From Phycisphaerales bacterium (GTDB lineage Bacteria; Pseudomonadota; Gammaproteobacteria; Competibacterales; Competibacteraceae): 13,125 nt of DNA. Positions 1 to 6,069 of this stretch are shown in pieces; the stretch's first letter is position 1, and each line of letters opens with the position of its first letter. Below the pieces are notes generated by a model, which was given only the letters and a program-made list of their open reading frames with translations, did not search any database and was not told where the DNA came from. Where the stretch lies: positions 1 through 13,125 of the forward strand of contig JACSSB010000243.1 of NCBI GenBank assembly GCA_014879435.1, written 5' to 3'. The translations under genes were made by a program, and so were the position numbers.

Positions 1-1114
1 TATTTTTTGGCTGAGAGGGGGAGCGCGATATGCGGGTGCGGTTCGACCAAATATCCTCTTCGCGTTGTCTTGGTTGGGAAGAGGGTGTGGATGGCGTTCT
101 GTCGGAAAGTGGCTCGAGTGGTTCGAAGTGCGGGATATCGACAAACTCGGACAGCTCGAGCAGCTCGGGTTTGATCGGTGATATTTTGGAAAAGTCCACC
201 TGTTCGCTGGAGTCGGTAGTCGCCTGCAAGGCGTCCCGCATAGCAGCTATGCTTTGGAATCGCTCCTCTGGGCGTACCGCCAGAGAGCGGTCGATCACTT
301 GCAGCAAGCTGCGGGAGTACAGCCCAGCACCGGCCTCGATCGCCGGTTGTACTGGATCTTTGAGCACTCGACCTGGGGCTTCGACCGGTGGCGCGCCGGT
401 AATACAACGGTACAGCACGGCACCGAGCGCGTAAATATCGGTCCACGGCCCGTAATCCTCACCAATCGTGACGTACTGCTCGATCGGAGAATAACCGGGT
501 GTTACCACGCTCGTGACGCTACGGGTACGCCGCCCCAGCGCCTGACGTGCGGCACCAAAGTCGATGACGATAATGCGACCATCGACTTTGCGTAGATAGA
601 GATTGCTGGGTTTGAGGTCGCGGTGCAGGTAGCCTTGGGCGTGGACGGCTTCCAGGGCCGGAAGTACATCGTTTAGCAGACGGCGCAGTTCGTGTTCAGG
701 CAGGATACCGCCCCGCTGCAGCAGGGCGCTCATCGACTCCCCTTCCTCGAATTCCATGACGATGTAGGCGCTACCATTGGCCGTGAAATAATCACGCACG
801 CGCACGACGCCGGGATGGTTGATCTGGACCAGAATCTTGGCCTCATCCAGAAAGCGTTGCAGACCCCATTCGTAAGAGGACGGCTCGCCAATCTTGGCTG
901 GAATTTGACCCTGAGCGTTGGGACGAACAATGGCACCGTTGCGATCACGGTATGCCCATTCCGCTGGGAAATATTCCTTGATGGCAACTTCGTTTTCCAG
1001 CGCCTCGTGTATCGCTCGGTAGGTAATGCCAAAGCCACCAGCACCCAGCACTCCTTCGATCTGATAGCGGTGCAGGCTGAAACCTGTGGGCAGCGCGTTG
1101 GTTTCCTCAGTCAT
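1..1114 (-). CDS. Serine/threonine protein kinase, C-terminally cut by window edge
   Basis: This is a Hanks-type protein kinase that transfers phosphate from ATP to Ser/Thr of target proteins; 371 codons are visible and the frame is still open at base 1. All core motifs are intact: glycine loop GAGGFG (24-29), VAIK with K46, likely helix-C glutamate E91, catalytic loop HRDLKPSN (164-171, base D166), DFG (185-187), P+1 segment SPIEQY (209-214), TDIYALG (225-231) and RPEERF (281-286). The kinase domain ends near residue 295. A Ser/Pro-rich segment (about 300-371) follows, probably a linker to a membrane or sensor region outside the window. The IKEYFP signature after the lysine is common in proteobacterial kinases of this class. 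The ATG at 1114 begins just before the domain; its Shine-Dalgarno is poor. The gene lies 63 bases downstream of the PP2C gene on the same strand, so they are probably co-transcribed. Its targets cannot be read from sequence. Confidence 0.95.
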   Translation of the reverse strand, partial: MTEETNALPTGFSLHRYQIEGVLGAGGFGITYRAIHEALENEVAIKEYFPAEWAYRDRNGAIVRPNAQGQIPAKIGEPSSYEWGLQRFLDEAKILVQINHPGVVRVRDYFTANGSAYIVMEFEEGESMSALLQRGGILPEHELRRLLNDVLPALEAVHAQGYLHRDLKPSNLYLRKVDGRIIVIDFGAARQALGRRTRSVTSVVTPGYSPIEQYVTIGEDYGPWTDIYALGAVLYRCITGAPPVEAPGRVLKDPVQPAIEAGAGLYSRSLLQVIDRSLAVRPEERFQSIAAMRDALQATTDSSEQVDFSKISPIKPELLELSEFVDIPHFEPLEPLSDRTPSTPSSQPRQREEDIWSNRTRISRSPSQPKN

Positions 1115-1177
1115 CGAACTTTCGTTGAGGTTGATGATGTAGCGGATTGATGGAAAGACACGGGAGAGGGCCGGTGG

Positions 1178-2002
1178 CTAAGAGTCGCGTTTGAACAAGG
1201 ATGCCAGACTCGTTGGCAACCAGCGCCGCCAAGACCTGCGACTGGTCATGGCATTCACCTCCGCACGCAACAAAACCAGAGTGGCGTTATCCGCCTGGGT
1301 GCCGCCGCGTTGCGCCGCCTGTTCGGCCAACAGTCGGGCAGCGGCGGCCGGGCCATGATCGATAGCGGTGGTCCAGAGTTCGGTTTCGGTGATGTGTTCC
1401 CAGACACCGTCCGAGCACAAGGCCAGCAAGTCGCCGGGCTCGGCGCTAAATTCTCCCTGGTCGGGCTTGGGCTCTTCCTCGCCACCCAGGCAGCGGTAGA
1501 GTCGATTCTGAGCTGGATGAGTCGCCATCTGCGTTTCGTCGATTTCTCCCAGATCCATCAAGATCTGCACGGCGGAGTGATCTCGGGTACGCATCAGCCG
1601 CTGTCCATGGCGAAAATGATAGAGTCGACTATCGCCGATGTTCAGCCAGTGGGCGCGATCATGATCGAGTAAAACCATCACCGCAGTACTACGCGCTGTT
1701 TCTGATCGACGATTGATGGTGTCGTGCATCGATTGACACAATTGATCGAGGGCGGTGGATGGATCGCTCAGCAATGAGGCTGGCGGGTTTTGCATGAAGT
1801 TCCGGGCCACATCAATGACAATCTGTGCACCCAAGGCGCCGTCGATATGACCTCCCATGCCGTCGGCGAGCACAGCAAGCAGCGCGGTTTGGCTGGGTAG
1901 CTGAAAAATATCCCAGCGGTCCTGCTGCTCGTGGCGGCCGCCTTGCTGGCTGGAGGCACCGGATTTCCATTGGCGGGTCGAACTGGATTGGGCCGGGTTC
2001 AT
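1178..2002 (-). CDS. PP2C-family serine/threonine protein phosphatase
   Basis: This is a metal-dependent (Mn/Mg) PPM/PP2C phosphatase of 274 residues, removing phosphate from Ser/Thr. Visible motifs in order: QQDRW (metal Asp D28), ADGMGG (D47, G48), GDSRLY (123-128), DHS (141-143), CSDG (D198) and DNAT (D238). These give the full metal-ligand set, so it should be active. A basic, Arg/Lys-rich tail (255-272) follows the domain. I place the start at 2002 because GGGAGAG lies about 6 bases upstream and the product then matches a compact PP2C. A longer frame from a TTG at 2131 exists but adds 43 residues with no family resemblance. The start codon overlaps the stop of an upstream 42-codon frame (ATGA). 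The neighbouring kinase downstream is the natural antagonist; this pairing is common in proteobacteria. Confidence 0.93.
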   Translation of the reverse strand: MNPAQSSSTRQWKSGASSQQGGRHEQQDRWDIFQLPSQTALLAVLADGMGGHIDGALGAQIVIDVARNFMQNPPASLLSDPSTALDQLCQSMHDTINRRSETARSTAVMVLLDHDRAHWLNIGDSRLYHFRHGQRLMRTRDHSAVQILMDLGEIDETQMATHPAQNRLYRCLGGEEEPKPDQGEFSAEPGDLLALCSDGVWEHITETELWTTAIDHGPAAAARLLAEQAAQRGGTQADNATLVLLRAEVNAMTSRRSWRRWLPTSLASLFKRDS

Positions 2003-2127
2003 GGTGATCTCTCCCATGACCGGTCGATGGCGGCGGGTAGTTGCCCCCAGGTCGTGAGGCAGAAGGTTGCCCAGGCGCAAACCTGGCGAGTGGAATAGCA
2101 AATCGTGCGAGCATGTCGCCCGGGCAT
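1999..2127 (-). CDS. Possible small leader ORF coupled to the PP2C gene (42 aa)
   Basis: An ATG at 2127 is preceded by AGGAGG with a 6-base spacer (TTTTGC), the best ribosome binding site in the window. It opens a 42-codon frame whose TGA overlaps the phosphatase ATG as ATGA, the classical arrangement for translational coupling. The peptide has three Cys (10, 17, 23), three Trp (19, 27, 38) and a fairly hydrophobic middle (16-35). I do not recognise it. It may be a real small protein, a leader whose translation sets the phosphatase level, or a chance frame. The same frame is open further upstream, but only this ATG has a good ribosome binding site. The evidence is initiation signal and overlap only; codon composition is not decisive. 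Confidence 0.4.
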   Translation of the reverse strand: MPGRHARTICYSTRQVCAWATFCLTTWGQLPAAIDRSWERSP

Positions 2128-2333
2128 GCAAAACCTCCTGGCAATATTTTGAAACAGCGGATGGGTAGCCGCAGGATGGCTTACGGTACCATGCGGGTGC
2201 TGGCTCCGTGCCATTTCCTTCTTACTCAATAATTGCCTAATTATCTGCCCGATCCTCAAGGGCGAACAACCAAAAATCATGGTCACGGCTCACTGGATCG
2301 GGATGATCGAGAAAAAGCCCAATAAATGGAATC
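2003..2333. other. Upstream region of the PP2C-kinase operon
   Basis: This gap of about 330 bases separates the phosphatase from the peroxiredoxin gene, which is on the same strand and ends at 2334. It holds the candidate 42-codon leader frame (1999-2127) and, further upstream, a dyad ATAATT-GCCT-AATTAT at 2229-2244. On the minus strand this dyad overlaps a -10-like GATAAT (2240-2245), but I see no good -35 at proper spacing. I see no convincing terminator for the peroxiredoxin gene: no strong GC stem followed by a T run. Confidence 0.4.
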
Positions 2334-2804
2334 CTAAAGTAGCTTGAGGACTTCCTCGGCGTGATTGGCAGTATCCGGGTGGTCGATAATGCGGGCGATA
2401 TGACCACTCTCGTCAATGATCACGGTCATACGGGTGGCCACGCCGAACAGATTATTTCCAATTTTTCCCATGAGACCGCCGCCACCGCCCAGTGCCCCAT
2501 AGGCCCGACTGACGGCACCGTCAGTATCGGCTACCAGTGGGAAGGGGATATTGCATTTTTCGGTAAAGCGCTGATGGCTGGCGACATCTTGAGTGGAAAC
2601 GCCCAGGATCTCGGTATCCTTACCCCGAATTTCCTGGTAATGATCACGCAGAGAAGCGGCTTGTTGCGTGCAGCCTGGGGTGTCGTCCATCGGATAGAAG
2701 TACAGCACTAGTTTCTTGCCGAAGTAGTCGGATAATTTGATGGTACCGCCATCGGTGATGGTGGCGCTGAATTGGGGAGCTGGATCGCCGATTTTCAATT
2801 TCAT
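2334..2804 (-). CDS. bcp: Thioredoxin-dependent peroxiredoxin, PrxQ/BCP family
   Basis: A 156-residue cytoplasmic peroxidase that reduces hydrogen peroxide and organic hydroperoxides with thioredoxin-type electron donors. The thioredoxin-fold AhpC/TSA domain spans the whole protein. The peroxidatic site is DDTPGCT with C45. E. coli Bcp has its resolving Cys five residues later (C45/C50); here that position is Ala. The only other Cys is C84 in the segment EKCNIPFPL. This matches the PrxQ subgroup, known from Xanthomonas BCP, in which a Cys about 36-39 residues downstream resolves the sulfenic acid. The ATG at 2804 is chosen because it gives the normal family length and start (MKLKIGDPAPQF). 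A longer frame to 2927 adds 41 residues with no family match. The Shine-Dalgarno is weak. It appears to be a single-gene unit with a long upstream region. Confidence 0.95.
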   Translation of the reverse strand: MKLKIGDPAPQFSATITDGGTIKLSDYFGKKLVLYFYPMDDTPGCTQQAASLRDHYQEIRGKDTEILGVSTQDVASHQRFTEKCNIPFPLVADTDGAVSRAYGALGGGGGLMGKIGNNLFGVATRMTVIIDESGHIARIIDHPDTANHAEEVLKLL

Positions 2805-2909
2805 CGCTCTATTCTCACGGGTGATTTGTGACATAAAGAACCAGTTCAAAAGACGATTCCGGGTTGCGGACTGGACCGAAATCGTGCGGGCAACGCTTGT
2901 TGGATACGA

Positions 2910-2931
2910 GGAGGCGGTGCGGTCCACCTCC
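2910..2931. repeat. Inverted repeat / stem-loop upstream of bcp
   Basis: On the minus strand GGAGGTGG and CCGCCTCC flank the loop ACCGCA. All eight positions pair, one as a G-U wobble. On the plus strand the stem is followed by GTTTATTTT, which resembles a weak intrinsic terminator, but no plus-strand gene precedes it. On the minus strand it could lie in the bcp leader RNA, about 100 bases before the start codon. Confidence 0.45.
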
Positions 2932-2938
2932 GTTTATT

Positions 2939-2950
2939 TTGACCGGTCAA
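2939..2950. promoter_or_regulatory. Perfect 12-base palindrome, possible operator
   Basis: TTGACCGGTCAA is its own reverse complement and lies about 135 bases upstream of the bcp start codon, next to the stem-loop at 2910-2931. A symmetric site of this size upstream of an oxidative-stress gene could bind a dimeric regulator, but I recognise no named consensus. Confidence 0.25.
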
Positions 2951-3124
2951 TGCCGAAAGGCTTTCTATGCGCTGCTTATGATCATTATGGCTCAAATGAG
3001 GAGCAGGATGCAGGTTCATCCGTTACTGTTGTCAATAAATGCTCCGGTTGAATGGCGTGCAGGGAATTGGAGTAGCAGATAGCGCTTCAAACGTGGATAT
3101 CTATTCCATAAAACTCATTTGTAT

Positions 3125-5116
3125 TTAATTTGTTATGCGTCGATATATCCACGCCAGACATGCCATCGAGATTTGCTCCAAGTAGGATTCCTGGGTATCG
3201 ACTTGTCCCTTGGCAGCAGGTGTTTCGGGGAAGAACCGGAATGCGGTATTCATCAGCACGGCATACAGCTTGGGCGCCATGGCGTGCAACATCTGAGCGA
3301 AGACGCCAGCTCGGGTGGCGATGCGTTCCGGCCGTTCGATGATCGCCTGTACGATCAAGTCAGCTGCTTCTTCTGGGCTGAGCGAGGGCATGTGCTGATA
3401 GAGTTTGGTGGGTGCAATCATCGGCGTACGCACCAGGGGCATATTGATCGTGGTGAACTCAATGCCGCTGTCGGAAAACTCGGCAGTTGCGCAGCGCGAA
3501 AAGGCATCCAGTGCTGCCTTGGAGGCGATATAGGCCGAAAAGCGTGGTGCGTTGCCAAGGACGCCAATCGAAGAAATATTAATAATGTGGCCGCGTTTTT
3601 CGTTCAGCATGCTGGGAATGAAGCCCATGATCAGCCGTAGCGCGCCAAAGTAGTTGATCTGCATGGTGCGTTCGTAATCGTGAAAACGATTCAGCGAGTT
3701 TTCAATCGCTCGGCGAATCGAGCGGCCGGCGTTGTTGATCAGGATATCCACTCGGCCATGATCGTCCAGTACCTGCCGGATCAGGGCATCACAGGAGGCG
3801 AAATCGGCTACGTTGGCGGTGTAGCTGAAGGCCCGACCGCCACGTTCCTCGATTTCCCGCTGGGTATCTAGCAACCGCTCTTTAGTGCGTGCAATGAGCA
3901 AGGTGGTGGCGCCAGCCTCAGCGATCTTGAGTGCAGCGGCCTTACCGATGCCAGAAGAAGCGCCGGTGATCAAGACCACCTTGTTCTTCACCGCCCCGCT
4001 GAGGCTGCGGTCAATGAAGAGATCTGGATCGAGGTAGTGCTCCCAGTAATCCCACAAGCGCCAGGCATAGGTATCCAGTGGTGGTACGGCAATATCGGTG
4101 CCTTTTAGTACCCGGAGTGTCTCGCGGCAATCGAAGCGAGTGGGGTAGTTGACAAAGCGCAACACCTCAGGCGGCATACCCAGGTCATTGAAGATTCGCT
4201 CCTTTAGTTGGCGTACCGGTTTGAGTGTGGCCAGTCCCGCTTTGATGATCTCCGGCACGAAGGAAAACATCGACGCGTTGAAACGCAGGTTCATTTCTGG
4301 AGCGTGCGCGGTGCGAGCGAATAGATTGAGAATATCGCCAACTCGAAGCGGATTGGGGTCCACCAGATGAAAGCATTGGCCATCGAGTCCTGCCTGATGG
4401 GCGATATGGTCCATGGCATCGACGACAAAATTGACCGGCACTAGGTTGAGGCGGCCGCCTTCGATGCCGATCATCGGTACCCAGGGAGGTAGCAACTTGC
4501 GTAATTTCTGGATCGGTTTGAAGAAATAATAAGGGCCATCGATCTTATCCATTTCGCCAGTGCGGGCGTCTCCGACCACGATACTCGGTCGATAGATCCG
4601 CCAAGGGCGTGTGCATTCGCGGCGAATAATGCCTTCCGCTTCATGCTTGGTGCGATGGTAGGGATAATCGAGCTTTTCGGCTTCCTCGAACATATCCTCA
4701 CGGAACACACCTTCGTATAAACCGGCGGCAGCGATGGAACTGACCAAATGAAAACAACCCACCTCGATGGCCTCAGCGAAGGCGAGCACGTTGCGTGTAC
4801 CGGCGATATTGACCTGCTCCTGAATTTTGGCGTCGGCCTTAAGGTCATAGATTGCGGCTAGGTGGAACAGATGATGGATGTGCCCTTTGAGCTGGATGCA
4901 GTCCACCTCCGCGATGCCTAGGCGTGGTTGGGTCAAGTCGCCGATGAGCGGAAAGGCGCGGTCGGCGTTGACGCCCCAACGCTGGCGCAGGGTATCCACC
5001 AGCGGCAGTTCCTGTTCCAAGATGAGGTAATGGACGGTGCTACCTGGGTGTTGCAACAGCTTTTCGACAAGACGGCGACCAATAAAGCCGGAAGCGCCGG
5101 TGACTAGGTAATTCAT
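3125..5116 (-). CDS. Fatty acyl-CoA reductase (alcohol-forming), fused double-SDR protein
   Basis: A 663-residue fusion of two Rossmann/SDR domains. It closely resembles, from memory, the Marinobacter aquaeolei fatty acyl-CoA reductase Maqu_2220 (about 660 residues), which reduces fatty acyl-CoA through aldehyde to primary alcohol with NADPH. Domain 1 (1 to about 365) is an extended-SDR/NAD-binding-4 fold with TGASGFIG (6-13), HLAA (85-88), SSIAAAG (126-132) and active-site Y153xxxK157. Domain 2 (about 378-663) is a classical SDR with TGASSGIG (384-391), NNAG (461-464), SSIGV (515-519) and Y529xxxK533. Both cofactor loops and both Tyr/Lys pairs are intact, so both half-reactions look possible. 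Shared segments with the Marinobacter enzyme include FREDMFEEAEKLD and NYPTRFD. The start at 5116 has AGGAGC about 10 bases upstream. The reductase lies near a TetR regulator and fadD, fitting fatty alcohol or wax ester synthesis. Substrate chain length is unknown. Confidence 0.9.
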   Translation of the reverse strand: MNYLVTGASGFIGRRLVEKLLQHPGSTVHYLILEQELPLVDTLRQRWGVNADRAFPLIGDLTQPRLGIAEVDCIQLKGHIHHLFHLAAIYDLKADAKIQEQVNIAGTRNVLAFAEAIEVGCFHLVSSIAAAGLYEGVFREDMFEEAEKLDYPYHRTKHEAEGIIRRECTRPWRIYRPSIVVGDARTGEMDKIDGPYYFFKPIQKLRKLLPPWVPMIGIEGGRLNLVPVNFVVDAMDHIAHQAGLDGQCFHLVDPNPLRVGDILNLFARTAHAPEMNLRFNASMFSFVPEIIKAGLATLKPVRQLKERIFNDLGMPPEVLRFVNYPTRFDCRETLRVLKGTDIAVPPLDTYAWRLWDYWEHYLDPDLFIDRSLSGAVKNKVVLITGASSGIGKAAALKIAEAGATTLLIARTKERLLDTQREIEERGGRAFSYTANVADFASCDALIRQVLDDHGRVDILINNAGRSIRRAIENSLNRFHDYERTMQINYFGALRLIMGFIPSMLNEKRGHIINISSIGVLGNAPRFSAYIASKAALDAFSRCATAEFSDSGIEFTTINMPLVRTPMIAPTKLYQHMPSLSPEEAADLIVQAIIERPERIATRAGVFAQMLHAMAPKLYAVLMNTAFRFFPETPAAKGQVDTQESYLEQISMACLAWIYRRITN

Positions 5117-5162
5117 GACTTTTCGGCTCCTGGCTGGAATTTACTTGGGTCCTAAAAATATC

Positions 5163-5168
5163 ATTATA
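5163..5168 (-). promoter_or_regulatory. Candidate -10 element for the acyl-CoA reductase gene
   Basis: A perfect TATAAT on the minus strand lies 46 bases upstream of the reductase start codon. No good -35 hexamer stands 16-18 bases upstream, which would suit an activator-dependent promoter. A 13-base dyad sits further upstream at 5197-5209. Confidence 0.35.
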
Positions 5169-5196
5169 GGGTTGATTATTAGAAAGTTCTGGGCCT

Positions 5197-5209
5197 GCAC
5201 ACAATGTGC
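5197..5209. promoter_or_regulatory. Short dyad GCACA-N3-TGTGC, possible operator upstream of the reductase
   Basis: Two 5-base arms with exact symmetry around CAA lie roughly 40-53 bases upstream of the start point inferred from the TATAAT at 5163. Position and symmetry suit a dimeric regulator. The adjacent TetR protein is an obvious candidate, but no sequence rule links them, and arms this short can occur by chance. Confidence 0.25.
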
Positions 5210-5313
5210 CGGATTGAGATATCGCTGGTTTGATGTGGCGTTAAAGAGAGAGCTATGCCGCCAATCACAGCTACAGTGGAATGGGCTTTGTCGCCGGATG
5301 GATTCCGAGAGGA

Positions 5314-5943
5314 TTACAAATATTCGCGACTGATTTCGCGCAATAGTTGCTGCGCCTCGTCGTTGAGAAAGGGGTTGACCAGCGTGAGCACTTGGTAAAC
5401 GCCAGAGGCGAGATGATCGCTCTCGCTCGCTGGTGTGGTTGTGCTGGCGTGGATGCCCTGAAAATTCAACCAGTACGTCGCTACTACCGCGATATTGCGA
5501 GTGAGTGCCGTGATGTCATCCGAAGTGGCGTTCATGATGCGTGCTTCTACCAACCCTTGGCAGATAGCGGCGGCGGTACTCATTTTACGTTCCAGGATAC
5601 GGCGGAAATGGGTACGCAACTTCTTGTTGCGATTGAGGATGCTATCCAAGTCGCGATAAAGAAAGCGATACTCCCAGATTGCTTCGAAGACCAGATGTAG
5701 ATAGAGCCACATGTCTTCCATGTTCGGGATGCGGCGCTCGGGTACTTGCAGGATCGTTTTCATGCGGCGCTCAAATTGCTGGAATAATAAAGCGATGATT
5801 TCGTCCTTATTATGGAAGTGGTAGTACAGATTGCCGGGACTGATGTCCATTTCGGCAGCGATGTGATTTGTGGTGATACGAGGTTCACCCTCTTCATTGA
5901 AGAGCCGCAGGCTGGTTTGCAGAATGCGGTCTCGAGTTTTCAT
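5314..5943 (-). CDS. TetR/AcrR-family transcriptional regulator
   Basis: A 209-residue one-component regulator: an N-terminal DNA-binding domain with a helix-turn-helix at about 23-45 (ITTNHIAAEMDISPGNLYYHF, typical TetR pattern) and an all-helical ligand-binding C-terminal domain (about 50-205). The start at 5943 (MKTRDRILQTS) matches where TetR proteins normally begin. An in-frame ATG at 6003 would add 20 residues outside the family pattern. Neither start has a convincing Shine-Dalgarno. It is divergent from fadD (start 6070) and 197 bases upstream of the acyl-CoA reductase on the same strand, so it probably controls one or both. TetR regulators of fatty acid genes that bind acyl-CoA are well known, but the ligand here is inference. 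Confidence 0.9.
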   Translation of the reverse strand: MKTRDRILQTSLRLFNEEGEPRITTNHIAAEMDISPGNLYYHFHNKDEIIALLFQQFERRMKTILQVPERRIPNMEDMWLYLHLVFEAIWEYRFLYRDLDSILNRNKKLRTHFRRILERKMSTAAAICQGLVEARIMNATSDDITALTRNIAVVATYWLNFQGIHASTTTPASESDHLASGVYQVLTLVNPFLNDEAQQLLREISREYL

Positions 5944-6069
5944 GGCTACTGGGGGTCCAATCGGGGCGTTGAAACGGCAGAAATTTTGAAGGTATCCACG
6001 CATTGTGAGTGAATTCGCATTATTTTTCAGTAAGCCCTTTCGGTTGAGAATGATGAGTGTGGGAGGAGA
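5944..6069. promoter_or_regulatory. Divergent tetR-fadD intergenic region
   Basis: This 126-base region must hold the promoters for fadD and, in the other direction, the regulator. I see no close match to sigma70 hexamers at standard spacing on either strand. A GAATTC-centred stretch and an AT-rich segment lie at about 6011-6030. The fadD ribosome binding site GGAGGAG stands directly before the ATG at 6070. Confidence 0.35.

Larger units (their letters stand above)
2805..3124. other. Non-coding region upstream of bcp with hairpin and palindrome
   Basis: About 320 bases lie between bcp and the acyl-CoA reductase stop, and I see no credible gene in them. Structure is present: an 8-bp stem with a 6-base loop at 2910-2931 and a perfect palindrome TTGACCGGTCAA at 2939-2950. 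On the minus strand both lie upstream of bcp. A minus-strand TTGACA occurs at about 3030, but no good -10 follows at 16-18 bases, so the promoter is not assigned. Confidence 0.45.

Noticed and set aside
692..1150. Plus-strand frame of 152 codons antisense to the kinase
   Set aside because: The minus strand carries an unambiguous kinase; the plus frame has no recognisable features.
2003..2131. N-terminal extension of the PP2C phosphatase from a TTG
   Set aside because: The internal ATG at 2002 has a good ribosome binding site and the extension does not look like PP2C sequence.
2805..2927. N-terminal extension of the peroxiredoxin
   Set aside because: The frame is open, but the extra 41 residues have no family match and the ATG at 2804 gives the standard BCP length.
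2737..3051. Open plus-strand frame (104 codons) crossing the bcp start and upstream region
   Set aside because: It overlaps bcp antisense, lacks a ribosome binding site and resembles no protein; it looks like chance openness.
3119..3640. Plus-strand frame of 173 codons antisense to the acyl-CoA reductase
   Set aside because: It is a shadow of the reductase reading frame, which has clear domain motifs.
6001..6009. CATTGTGAG in the tetR-fadD region resembling CATTGTGTG of the reductase upstream dyad
   Set aside because: A shared 7-mer between two intergenic regions of this size is expected by chance, and the dyad symmetry is not kept.
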